Of a DNA stretch of 58,138 nucleotides, positions 40,036 to 48,664 are shown one piece after another (the first letter of the stretch is position 1; each line of letters begins with the position of its first letter). Source of the stretch: B4-G1 sp964393895. Lineage in GTDB: Bacteria; Chloroflexota; Anaerolineae; B4-G1. Where the stretch lies: contig CAYMWP010000010.1 in the NCBI GenBank assembly GCA_964393895.1, positions 1 to 58,138 on the forward strand. Direction: 5' to 3'. The position numbers were made by a program, and so were the translations under genes. Below the pieces are notes generated by a model, which had not been told where the DNA came from, did no database searches, and was given only the letters and a program-made list of their open reading frames with translations.

Positions 40036-42162
40036 ATGAAAAACGATGTTACTCTGGCCGAACGACGCGCCGCTCTGCTCCAGGCCGGGGCCGCAGTAAG
40101 CCGCAAGGTCAGCTCAATATTGCAGCCTGAACAACTGCTGAACGAAACGGTTGACGTGATCTGTGACGAATTTGACTTTTACTACGCTGGCGTCTTTTTG
40201 CTCGACGAGGCGAACGAGTGGGCCGTACTGCACGCCGGACGGGGTGAGGCCGGCGCTGCCATGCTCGCTGAAGGGCACAAGCTAAAAATAGACGGTCCCT
40301 CGATGATCGGCGCCGCCACCGGTCGGGGCGAGGGCCTCATCGCCCTGGACGTGGGCGTGGAGCCGGTTCACTTCAAGAACCCTCACCTGCCCAACACCCG
40401 CTCCGAGATGGCGTTGCCCCTGAAAGTAGGGAAAAAAGTCATCGGCGCACTGACGGTACAGAGCGTCCAAGAGGCCGCCTTTAGCGACGACGACGTCACC
40501 GCCCTGCAAGCGATGGCGGATCAACTGGCTATCGCCATTGACAACTCCAGGCTATACGCCCAGACCTATAGACTGCTAGAGCAACTCTCCCGTCGCACCA
40601 AGCTCCTCCAAGCGGCCGCCCGGGTCGGGCGCGACGTCACATCCATCCTCGACCTGGACACGCTGTTGAACAATGCAGTGGACATTATCTGCGAGGCATA
40701 CGACTTCTACTACGCCGGCGTCTTTTTGCTCGATGAAGCGAACGAGTGGGCGGTGCTGCACGCCGGCCGGGGCGAGGCCGGCGCCGCCATGCTGGCCGAG
40801 GGTCACAGGCTCAAAATAGGCGGCCACTCGATGATCGGCGCCGCCATCGCCCAGCGCAAAGCCCGCATCGCCCTGGACGTGGGCGTGGAGCCGGTTCACT
40901 TCAAGAACCCCCACCTGCCCGAAACCCGTTCCGAGATGGCCCTGCCTCTGATCGTGCGAGAGGACGTCATCGGCGCCGTGACGGTTCAGAGCGTCGCGGA
41001 GGCCGCCTTCAGCGACTATGACATCACCTCGCTGCAAGCCATGGCCGACCAACTGGCCGTCGCCATCAACAATGCCCGGCTGCTCAAAGAACTGGAGGCC
41101 GCCCATGCCGAGTTGGTGCGTACCAAGACCTTCGAGGCCATCGCCACCGCCACCATCGAGGCCATTCACTGGATCGGCAACAAGGCGCTGCCCATCTCGG
41201 CCAGCGTCGGCCTGCTGCGAGGCGACATGGAACGACTGGCGGTTGACGATCCCGACCTGGCGGAATCTATGCGCGAGGACCTGGCCATGATTGACGCCAG
41301 CGCCCGGCTGATCGTCTCAGTTCAAGAACACTTGATCGGCCCGGCCCGCGAAGAAAAACCCCGCCCGACGATGGTAAACGACGTGGTAAAGGACACGGCG
41401 GTGGCGACGAGAATCTCGCCTCAGACCATCAGCTACGACATAGCCCCCGATCTGCCCTTGGCGATAGCGGATACCACCCAACTGAGACGCGCCTGCGGCT
41501 ACGTCTTTAGGAACGCATTGGAGGCAACGGCCGGGGCGGACGAACAGCACATCGCGGTAGAGATCGCCCCCACCGAAAACGGTCGCTTCGTCGCCGTCCG
41601 CATCGCCGATAACGGTCTCGGCATCCCGGAGGAGGAACTGGACAAAATCTGGGCCGCCTTCTACACCACCAAAGGAGCAAAGCACGCCGGCCTGGGGCTT
41701 TCGGCCTGCCTGCAAATCCTCAACCAAATTGACGGGCGGATCTCGGCTGCCAACCTCCCCGGCGGCGGGGCGATGTTTGAACTGCTGATCCCCGTCTTTG
41801 ACGGCCCCCTCCCAGCCGCCAAGCTGCCCAGCGGCAGGTCCATCCTGCTGATTGACGACGACGACGATTGGAGCCGCTTTGCCGCAGCGACGCTGACGGC
41901 CGCCGGGAACATCGTCACCCGCTCCGCCGCCGGCCAGGTTGACCCGGTCACATTTGATCTCATCCTGGTGGACGACGTGCTAGAGCTGGCCGACGTCCAG
42001 GTTGTGTTGCAACAATTGAGCACAGCCGGCGAGGGAAGCAAGACCCTCGTCGTCACCTCCGGTTTGCGGGTGGAGCGAGCCATGGAGCTGATGCAACTGG
42101 GCGTTCGGGACGTGCTGCTCAAGCCCTACACGGCTGCCGCATTGGCAGAGATCGTCGCTTGA
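40036..42162 (+). CDS. Hybrid sensor histidine kinase: GAF-GAF-HK-REC
   Basis: 708 aa from the ATG at 40036 (GAGGAGA upstream). Two GAF domains (about 10-175 and 195-355) are very alike, both with FYYAGVFLLDEANEWAVLHAGRGEAGAAML, pointing to recent internal duplication. Phosphotransfer His is about H378 in EAIHWIGNKALPISASV. ATPase boxes: FRNALEAT, DNGLGIPEEEL, HAGLGLSACLQIL. The C-terminal receiver (about 600-708; SILLIDDDDDW, DLILVDDVLE, VLLKPY) has the Asp and Lys. It is a paralogue of the kinase at 37141 with the receiver moved from N- to C-terminus. Confidence 0.9.
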   Translation: MKNDVTLAERRAALLQAGAAVSRKVSSILQPEQLLNETVDVICDEFDFYYAGVFLLDEANEWAVLHAGRGEAGAAMLAEGHKLKIDGPSMIGAATGRGEGLIALDVGVEPVHFKNPHLPNTRSEMALPLKVGKKVIGALTVQSVQEAAFSDDDVTALQAMADQLAIAIDNSRLYAQTYRLLEQLSRRTKLLQAAARVGRDVTSILDLDTLLNNAVDIICEAYDFYYAGVFLLDEANEWAVLHAGRGEAGAAMLAEGHRLKIGGHSMIGAAIAQRKARIALDVGVEPVHFKNPHLPETRSEMALPLIVREDVIGAVTVQSVAEAAFSDYDITSLQAMADQLAVAINNARLLKELEAAHAELVRTKTFEAIATATIEAIHWIGNKALPISASVGLLRGDMERLAVDDPDLAESMREDLAMIDASARLIVSVQEHLIGPAREEKPRPTMVNDVVKDTAVATRISPQTISYDIAPDLPLAIADTTQLRRACGYVFRNALEATAGADEQHIAVEIAPTENGRFVAVRIADNGLGIPEEELDKIWAAFYTTKGAKHAGLGLSACLQILNQIDGRISAANLPGGGAMFELLIPVFDGPLPAAKLPSGRSILLIDDDDDWSRFAAATLTAAGNIVTRSAAGQVDPVTFDLILVDDVLELADVQVVLQQLSTAGEGSKTLVVTSGLRVERAMELMQLGVRDVLLKPYTAAALAEIVA

Positions 42163-42186
42163 GAAAGGAATTTGGAGACCGAGCCA

Positions 42187-42951
42187 ATGCCTGATGCTAA
42201 AACCAGCAGAGGGAACCTATTCTATACACTGGGCCAGGGAGCGGCAGACCACCCCACCCTGGTGTTGATACACGGAGCAGGAGGGTCGCGCTTGCACTGG
42301 CCGGGCGAGTTGCGCCGCCTGCCCGGAGCTACCGTCTACACGCTCGACCTGCCCGGCCACGGGCGCTCCGAGGGGAAAGGCTGCAACACCATCAGCGACT
42401 ATGCAAAAGCCGTCGTCGCCTTCCTCGACGCAGTCGGAGTCGAGCGCGCCGCCATCGCGGGCCACTCGATGGGCGGCGCCATCGCCCAGACTATGGCGCT
42501 AGAGTTTGCCGACCGCGCGGCCGGGCTGGTGCTGGTGGCGACCGGAGCGCGGCTGCGCGTGGCTCCCGCCATCCTTGAGGGAATCCCCAACAACTTGGAT
42601 GGCGCCGCCGAACTGATCACCCACTTTGCCTGGTCACCGGACGCTCCCTCCGCGCTGACCGAGCTGGGCCGCCAGGCAATCCTGGAGACCGGCCCCGACG
42701 TCCTCCTGGGCGACTTTGTCGCCTGCGACAACTTTGACACGATGGAGCGATTGGGAGAAATAAAAACCCCCACGCTCGTCGTCACCGGCAGCGCCGACCA
42801 ACTCACCCCGCCCAAGTACGCCCGCTTCCTGGCCGACCGCATTCCCGACGCCCGCCTGGTCCTGATCGAGGGCGCGGGCCACATGGTGATGTTGGAACGA
42901 CCGGCAGAGGTGGCAAAGACGGTGCGCCAGTTCCTCGACTCGAAGAAATAA
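42187..42951 (+). CDS. Alpha/beta-hydrolase
   Basis: 254 aa from ATG 42187, which has GGAG 9 nt upstream; an in-frame TTG at 42172 is less likely. Oxyanion motif LIHGAGGSRLHW, nucleophile Ser in GHSMGGA, acid Asp in GSADQLTPP and base His in GAGHMVMLERP form a full catalytic triad. The last gene of the kinase run, 24 bp after the second kinase. Esterase- or lipase-type hydrolysis is expected; substrate unknown. Confidence 0.88.
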   Translation: MPDAKTSRGNLFYTLGQGAADHPTLVLIHGAGGSRLHWPGELRRLPGATVYTLDLPGHGRSEGKGCNTISDYAKAVVAFLDAVGVERAAIAGHSMGGAIAQTMALEFADRAAGLVLVATGARLRVAPAILEGIPNNLDGAAELITHFAWSPDAPSALTELGRQAILETGPDVLLGDFVACDNFDTMERLGEIKTPTLVVTGSADQLTPPKYARFLADRIPDARLVLIEGAGHMVMLERPAEVAKTVRQFLDSKK

Positions 42952-42973
42952 GATAGCGTGACAATGGCACCTT

Positions 42974-43022
42974 AGACCTCCGAGGGCTCTGATCGAGACC
43001 ATTTTATGGACCTCGGAGGTCT
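42974..43022. repeat. Palindromic repeat pair, AGACCTC/GAGGTCT family
   Basis: A degenerate palindrome AGACCTCCGAGGGCTCT starts at 42974 and GGACCTCGGAGGTCT lies at 43008-43022. Together with the MITE-like element that follows, it occupies most of the gene-free gap 42952-43269. Confidence 0.7.
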
Positions 43023-43035
43023 AGCGCCTGAGTAA

Positions 43036-43168
43036 CTCGACAATGTTACATTCGGCTCGTAGTCACGCACGGAGTGTAACGGAGTGCGGTTTTGCGCCAC
43101 TCCACTGCGTTTCGTGGCGCACTACGAACATCACTTTCTCTCAAGATACAAAATCTAACATTGTCGAG
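43036..43168. mobile_element. MITE-like element, 133 bp, with 13-bp TIRs and 4-bp target duplication
   Basis: CTCGACAATGTTA (43036-43048) is perfectly inverted as TAACATTGTCGAG (43156-43168). GTAA flanks both sides (43032-43035 and 43169-43172) as a target-site duplication. The interior has a second palindrome, GCGCCAC...GTGGCGC, and no ORF. A fragment of the same element lies at 16017-16047. Confidence 0.8.
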
Positions 43169-43269
43169 GTAATTACAAGATTCGTATCATTCGTTGATTC
43201 GTGCTATTTGTGATCTAGACTGTCGGATGGCTACAGTGCAAGTTTACAAAAGACGAGGTAGAAATAGCT

Positions 43270-44694
43270 ATGGAAATACAATTCTGGGGGGCAGCGCAGA
43301 CCGTAACCGGCTCTCAGCATCTCATCTCGGTTTTCAACACCGGCTCTTCAGGCCGGTGCAGCCGCATCCTTTTGGAGTGCGGACTGTTCCAGGGCAAGCG
43401 ACAGGAGAGCTTTGAGCGCAATCGCAACCTGCCCTTCGACGCCGCCAGCGTGGACACGCTCGTCCTCTCTCACGCCCACATTGACCACTCTGGCAACATT
43501 CCCAACCTGGTGCGCAGTGGGTTCCGCGGCTCCATCTATTGTACCTTTGCCACGCGCGACCTCTGCTCGGCCATGTTGCGCGACTCGGCCTACATCCAGG
43601 AGCGGGATGTCGAATACGCCAACAAGAAACGGGCCCGCAAGGGGCAGCCCCCCGTCGAGCCGATCTACACTCACGCCGACGCCATCGCCAGCCTGGAGCA
43701 TTTCGTGAGCGTGGGCTACGACCGGCCCGTGCTAGTCGCTCCGGGGGTGCGCTGCACCTTCCTCGACGCCGGTCACATCCTCGGCTCAGCCAGCGTACTA
43801 TTGGAGATAGAAGAAGGCCAACAGCATACTCGCCTGCTCTTCAGCGGCGACCTGGGACGGCGCGACATGCCCATCCTGCGCGACCCCGCCCCAGCGCCCC
43901 CGGCCGACGCGCTCATCATCGAATCCACCTACGGCGACCGCAGCCACCCTCCCCACGAGGATGCCGAGAAAAAGTTGCTCAGACTGATCAACGAAACCTG
44001 CACCCAGGGTGGAAAAGTGGTCATCCCCGCCTTTTCCGTAGGGCGCACCCAAGAGATCGTCTACAGCCTACACCGGCTGGCGAGCGCACACGAACTGCCC
44101 GACGCGCCCATTTTCGTGGACAGTCCCCTGGCGGTGAACGCCACCGAGATCTTTCGGCTCCATCCAGAGTGCTATGACGACGAGGTGCGCGAGTTCGTAG
44201 CCCAGGATCGCCATCCCGACCCATTCGGCTTCGACCGGCTGCGCTACATCCGCAACGTGGACGACTCCAAGGCACTCAACGAGATGAAGGGCCCGGCCGT
44301 CATCATCAGCGCATCGGGGATGTGCGAGGCAGGGCGGATACAGCACCACCTCAAACACAACGTCACCGACCCGCGCAATACGGTGTTGATCGTCGGCTGG
44401 CAGGCCCCGCATACGCTCGGCCGGCGGCTGGTCGAGCGACAGCCGGTGGTGAGAATCTTTGGCGAGGAATTCCCCCTGCGCGCCCGCGTCGAGACGGTCA
44501 ACGGCTACAGTGCCCACGCCGACAGGGAGGAGCTGCTGAACTGGGCCAAGCCCATCGCCCGCGACCTGAGGCGCGCCTTCGTGGTGCACGGCGACCCGGA
44601 GCCGGCCGCGGCGCTGGCCGACGGGCTGGGGCAACTGGGCGCACACGACGTGGCGGTGCCCAAACAAGGAGATGTGTTCCAGGTTTCAGGGTAA
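43270..44694 (+). CDS. Beta-CASP metallo-beta-lactamase RNase (CPSF/YSH1-like)
   Basis: 474 aa. Zinc ligands: HAHIDHSG (HxHxDH), a His in LDAGHILGSAS and an Asp in FSGDLGRRDMP. The beta-CASP portion has ESTYGDRSH, VIPAFSVGRTQEIVYSL and IISASGMCEAGRIQHHL. The C-terminal RMMBL motif is GYSAHADREELLNW. It is likely an RNA endo- or exonuclease in RNA processing or decay. Near the N-terminus, between HLISV and RILLECGLFQG, there is an extra FNTGSSGRCS stretch, encoded by a palindrome with a TCTTCAG loop (43338-43358). Confidence 0.9.
   Translation: MEIQFWGAAQTVTGSQHLISVFNTGSSGRCSRILLECGLFQGKRQESFERNRNLPFDAASVDTLVLSHAHIDHSGNIPNLVRSGFRGSIYCTFATRDLCSAMLRDSAYIQERDVEYANKKRARKGQPPVEPIYTHADAIASLEHFVSVGYDRPVLVAPGVRCTFLDAGHILGSASVLLEIEEGQQHTRLLFSGDLGRRDMPILRDPAPAPPADALIIESTYGDRSHPPHEDAEKKLLRLINETCTQGGKVVIPAFSVGRTQEIVYSLHRLASAHELPDAPIFVDSPLAVNATEIFRLHPECYDDEVREFVAQDRHPDPFGFDRLRYIRNVDDSKALNEMKGPAVIISASGMCEAGRIQHHLKHNVTDPRNTVLIVGWQAPHTLGRRLVERQPVVRIFGEEFPLRARVETVNGYSAHADREELLNWAKPIARDLRRAFVVHGDPEPAAALADGLGQLGAHDVAVPKQGDVFQVSG
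43338..43358. repeat. Coding palindrome with TCTTCAG loop, copy 2
   Basis: CACCGGC (43338-43344) - TCTTCAG - GCCGGTG (43352-43358), a perfect 7-bp stem. It encodes Thr-Gly-Ser-Ser-Gly-Arg-Cys within the beta-CASP protein. Same loop as 31771-31777. Confidence 0.75.
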
Positions 44695-44816
44695 GCGTTC
44701 AGGCCATTCACATCGCCAACCAAAGGGCACAAAGGACACCAAGAAACATTCAGCCTGTAACGCAGTAGCGGGGGAGTGAATCCTCTGGATCGAGAAATTC
44801 GAGAAAGGAGCAAGCA

Positions 44817-45347
44817 ATGAACTTGTGGCACGAACTACCACCCGGGCCAGACTGGCCCCAAGTCGTCTACGTGGTCGTAGAGATTCCCAAAGGCTCGCGC
44901 AACAAGTACGAGTACGACGAGGAGGGAGGTTTCATCAAGCTCGACCGGGTACTGTTCTCGTCACTGCACTACCCCGGCGACTATGGCTTTATCCCTCAAA
45001 CGCTGCACGCCGACGGCGACCCCCTCGACGTGCTGGTGATGACCAACGTGCCCACCTTTGCCAGTTGCGTCATTAAAGCCCGCCCATTGGGCATCTTTCA
45101 CCTGGTGGATAGAGGGCAACTGGACGACAAGATCCTGGCCGTTCCACACACCGATCCACTCTTTCAAGACTATCACACACTGGAAGACGTGCCGCATCAT
45201 TTCCTGGAGGAGATGACACACTTTTTCAACGTCTACAAAGACCTGGAGAGCGGTGAGGTCGTGGGCAAGGGGTGGGACGGAATCGAGTACGCGCACGCAG
45301 CGATCAGGCACTCGGTGGAACAATATCGAGACAAGATCCACCAGTAA
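44817..45347 (+). CDS. ppa: Inorganic pyrophosphatase, family I
   Basis: 176 aa, the usual bacterial length. RNKYEYDEEGGFIKLDRVLFSSLHYPGDYGFIPQTLHADGDPLDVLVM contains the family signature DGDPLDV with its metal-binding aspartates; LDDKILAVPHTDP and ETHFF-like end segments also fit. It hydrolyses PPi to phosphate in the cytoplasm and drives biosynthetic reactions. ATG behind AAAGGAGC; monocistronic. Confidence 0.95.
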   Translation: MNLWHELPPGPDWPQVVYVVVEIPKGSRNKYEYDEEGGFIKLDRVLFSSLHYPGDYGFIPQTLHADGDPLDVLVMTNVPTFASCVIKARPLGIFHLVDRGQLDDKILAVPHTDPLFQDYHTLEDVPHHFLEEMTHFFNVYKDLESGEVVGKGWDGIEYAHAAIRHSVEQYRDKIHQ

Positions 45348-45457
45348 ACCAAGCAATCAGATCTCTGGCTTATCACCTGAACTCCAAGTTGAGCGAGGTC
45401 TCTGATCAAAGCCCACTGCTTGGTTTAGGGCGTTCGGGAGAAAAGGCACAACTGCGC

Positions 45458-48298
45458 CTACGCCAGTGGGTCAGGATACACCCACGCCTCGGCCACTTCA
45501 TCCTCCTTCAACCCTAATACTTCGTAGACGGGGTCGGGCTGGCTGTGCCCCTTGACCTGGACGTGACCGATAAAGTTGGCCTCGACACGCCCCTCGACAC
45601 GCCTGTATGCCTCGGCGCTGATGAGCACTTGATCCGGCTCGGCCAGGCTGGAGAGGCGGGAGGAGAAATTGACGCAATCACCTACGGCGGTAAAATTCTG
45701 CACCACGGTCGAACCGATGTTGCCCACCACTGCCTCACCGACGGTGATGCCGATGCCAAAGTGGAGCCGCTCCCGCTCATCCATCTGCACGTGGCTCTCG
45801 CGTACTCCCTTTTGCAGCGCCAGCGCCGCCCGTATGGCCCGCATAGTGTGATCCTTCTGCGGCGCCGGAGCGTTAAAGATCGCCATCGCGCTATCACCCA
45901 CGAACTTGTCCAGTGTGCCTTCCTGTCCCATGATCGCTCCCGCCGCCAGCGTCAGGTGCTTGTTCAACACTTCTATCTGGAACTCGGGCGTCGTATTCTC
46001 GCTAAAGGCAGTGAATCCCCGGATATCGGCGTAAAAACTGGTGACTTCTTGGCGCACCCCTCCCAAACGAACACTCTCAGGATTAGAGAGCAAGCGCTCC
46101 ACTACGGCCGGAGCCACGTAGCGCGCAAACGTCCCCCGGATACGGCGCACGCGCTCCTCTAACTGCCGCCTTTCCGTCAAGTCATCCACCACGATGGTGA
46201 CGCCGGTGGTCTCGCCGCGACTGTCTTTGAGCGGCGAGAGGTTCATCCGCAGCCAGACCGGCCCGCGATTGGGTAACTCTGAGCGAACTTCGTAGGCCAT
46301 CATCGGCGACTCGCCGCACTTGACCAACCCCAACATCGCGGGCAGTTCCTCTCCCAGGGGACGCAGAACCCTACTGCAAGGACTGCCTATCACCTCGCTG
46401 GCCGAAAGGCCCATAATAGTCTCGGCGGCGCGGTTAAAGAGCGTCAGCTCGTCCTGCATATTGATCGTGATGACGCCGCTGGGAATACTGCTGAAAACGT
46501 CGCCCATCAGGTTCTTCATCTCGGTGATGGCAGCCAGGTTGCGGCGAACATTGGTGAAAAGGCGCGCATTTTCCACCGCCAGGGCCGACTGATCGGCCAG
46601 CGCGCTGAGAAACGCCAGGTCGTCGGAGAAATAGAGCTTGCCAGAGCGTTTAGGGCCCAGCGCCAGCCACCCGCTCAACCGCTCCCCCGAGCGCAGAGGC
46701 ACATAGACCACCGCCCCCAAAGCGCCAATCTCTTCCCACTCGCCGGCCAATTCATCCGGCAGCTCCACATCTGCCGGCAGGTACAGGCACTCTTGGTGCT
46801 CCTGCAACCAGCGCACCAGAGCACCAGCGCGCGCAAAGGTGACGGTGAGCATCGCCGGCTGCCCCTCTCTCAAGGGCCGTCCTACGTAGCACGCTCGATC
46901 CTGGTCATAAAGACAGACCCACTGGCTAACGGGATGCAGCGTCCTCTCAACTTGCTTACTGACTCCGGACAGCACGGCGTCCAGGTCCAAAGTCTGCGTC
47001 AGTTCGCGGCTAAAGTCCTGAAGCGTCACTCGATAGTCCGCCGCTTCGCGGAAAAAGATGCGATCCACCAAATGCTGCATCCGGTTCCGCAGTGGGTTAA
47101 AGAGCAAAACCAACGCCAAAACAAACAAGGAAAGCAAAATCGGGTCACTGGCCGTGACCGAGACGAAATGACTCACGCCATTGATGAGCGCGAAATAGGC
47201 CGCTACGACGAGAAAGGTCAAGGCCCCATAAGCCACACCGCGACTAAAGATCTGATCCACATCCAACAGCCGATAGCGCAGGATGGCATAAGCGATGGAA
47301 AGAGGGAAAAGGGTGAACAAAGCAGCATAAACCGGTGTGAGAAAAGGCACCGGCCGGCCCAAAACGTTGAGCAGCAACCAGGGAACGACCGGCAAAAAGC
47401 CCAGCGTCGCACCCAGGAGAATAATGCGGCTCTGTTGGCGGATCAGCGGTGAAGGAGGTTTGACTAGCCGATAGGCCAACATCCCCAGGAAGAAAAAGAT
47501 GCTCAGTGCAGCAAAGAGGTAACTGTTACGCAACTGATTGATGTACTCCCAGGGCCGGGCAACATCGTAAACACTGAGAGCAGAACGAAACGCCAAGAAT
47601 GTTGCGGGAAAGTAAGGAAGTATGCGCAAGATCGGAAAACGTCGCGCAAAGCGTGGCTCCTGGGGAAAGATCATTGCCAGGTGCATAGCGGCGGCAGCGG
47701 CAAAAGGAATGGCCGCGCACCACAGGACAGCCAGCCGGTGCGTCGTGTTAAAGTCAAAGAGCGCGCCCACCATCAGCGCGATGGAAACACACAAACCGGT
47801 GAATACCTGCCCGGCACGGCCCCAGCCCTGCACCCAATAAACCCAGATGCCGATGCCCAGGTAGGCCAGCCCCACCACGTACGGAACGATAAAGATCAGA
47901 AACATGTCTTTCAGCGAGAAGGGAACCAGGGCGACCTGCTCCTCCCGCAGATCGACGTCGGGGCGAGTGACCAGAACCCATACCTGGTCCCCCACCTCGT
48001 GCGCGCTCAGGGCCGCCGCCACGTCGGAATACCGCTCCACCGGCCGGCCATCAATGGCGATCAGCTTATCCGGCTGCATCAGCGGCGGGTCCAATTGCAG
48101 ACGCGCCCATCCACTGCCCTGCAAAGGGCTGAGCACCAGCGTTGGCTCGAGCAGCAAACCCGGGAACGGTTCGGCAGCCCAGCGCCACGCCAAGACGTGG
48201 GCAGCCAGGAAGGCGACCACACCAATCGCCAGGCTGAGGAACACGATAGCTCGTCCCAAGCGCGTCACGAGTTCAGCCCTCCCATATAATGTTTTCAT
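45458..48298 (-). CDS. Membrane class III adenylate/guanylate cyclase with PDZ-like, GAF and PAS domains
   Basis: 946 aa from the ATG at 48298, which has GGAGGG upstream. Order: one N-terminal membrane segment; an extracytoplasmic PDZ-like stretch (DKLIAIDGRPVERYSDVAAALSAHEVGDQVWVLVTRPD); about eight membrane segments; a GAF domain; a PAS domain (VFSSIPSGVITINMQDELTLFNRAAETIMG); and the cyclase domain in the last ~200 residues. The cyclase shows both metal aspartates (FYADIRGFT, FVGDSAMAIF), GEAVVGNIGS and FTAVGDCVNFSSRL, so it looks active. Monocistronic; its product would be cAMP or cGMP. Signal unknown. Confidence 0.9.
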   Translation of the reverse strand: MKTLYGRAELVTRLGRAIVFLSLAIGVVAFLAAHVLAWRWAAEPFPGLLLEPTLVLSPLQGSGWARLQLDPPLMQPDKLIAIDGRPVERYSDVAAALSAHEVGDQVWVLVTRPDVDLREEQVALVPFSLKDMFLIFIVPYVVGLAYLGIGIWVYWVQGWGRAGQVFTGLCVSIALMVGALFDFNTTHRLAVLWCAAIPFAAAAAMHLAMIFPQEPRFARRFPILRILPYFPATFLAFRSALSVYDVARPWEYINQLRNSYLFAALSIFFFLGMLAYRLVKPPSPLIRQQSRIILLGATLGFLPVVPWLLLNVLGRPVPFLTPVYAALFTLFPLSIAYAILRYRLLDVDQIFSRGVAYGALTFLVVAAYFALINGVSHFVSVTASDPILLSLFVLALVLLFNPLRNRMQHLVDRIFFREAADYRVTLQDFSRELTQTLDLDAVLSGVSKQVERTLHPVSQWVCLYDQDRACYVGRPLREGQPAMLTVTFARAGALVRWLQEHQECLYLPADVELPDELAGEWEEIGALGAVVYVPLRSGERLSGWLALGPKRSGKLYFSDDLAFLSALADQSALAVENARLFTNVRRNLAAITEMKNLMGDVFSSIPSGVITINMQDELTLFNRAAETIMGLSASEVIGSPCSRVLRPLGEELPAMLGLVKCGESPMMAYEVRSELPNRGPVWLRMNLSPLKDSRGETTGVTIVVDDLTERRQLEERVRRIRGTFARYVAPAVVERLLSNPESVRLGGVRQEVTSFYADIRGFTAFSENTTPEFQIEVLNKHLTLAAGAIMGQEGTLDKFVGDSAMAIFNAPAPQKDHTMRAIRAALALQKGVRESHVQMDERERLHFGIGITVGEAVVGNIGSTVVQNFTAVGDCVNFSSRLSSLAEPDQVLISAEAYRRVEGRVEANFIGHVQVKGHSQPDPVYEVLGLKEDEVAEAWVYPDPLA

Positions 48299-48420
48299 AA
48301 TGCACCCTCCACGAGCGGGGACAACTACAGGGCGGGAGAATATCACGCCAGCACACGAGGCTTGGCATACCTGCGAGGGTCCCGCCCCGAGGGAAATAGT
48401 CACATTCCCCTCTCGTACTC

Positions 48421-48449
48421 ATTATACAAGCAAGTAGCAGCTGAAGCAA
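48421..48449 (-). promoter_or_regulatory. Promoter of the cyclase gene
   Basis: Minus-strand TTGCTT (48449-48444) and TATAAT (48426-48421), spacer 17 bp; leader about 115 nt. It shares the 366-bp gene-free divergent gap 48299-48664 with the NAD kinase promoter; nothing else was recognised there. Confidence 0.65.
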
Positions 48450-48562
48450 GGGACAACAGTCCCCTAACCCTGGTCGCCTACGACAATCTCCAACCATTGT
48501 GGCAAATCCCCATCTACAGATCTGCGCCCCTGGAATATCGAGATGGTACACCGCCGGTCGCT

Positions 48563-48591
48563 TTGCCTTAAATCCCAAAAGCAGGTACAAT
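48563..48591 (+). promoter_or_regulatory. Candidate promoter of nadK
   Basis: TTGCCT at 48563-48568 and TACAAT at 48586-48591, spacer 17 bp; leader about 65 nt to the start at 48665. Confidence 0.5.
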
Positions 48592-48664
48592 GTACGGGTT
48601 CGGAAGTTGTCTACGAGAGTAATCATGACCTGCTACCTGCGAACTTGCAGAACGGTGAACCAAC

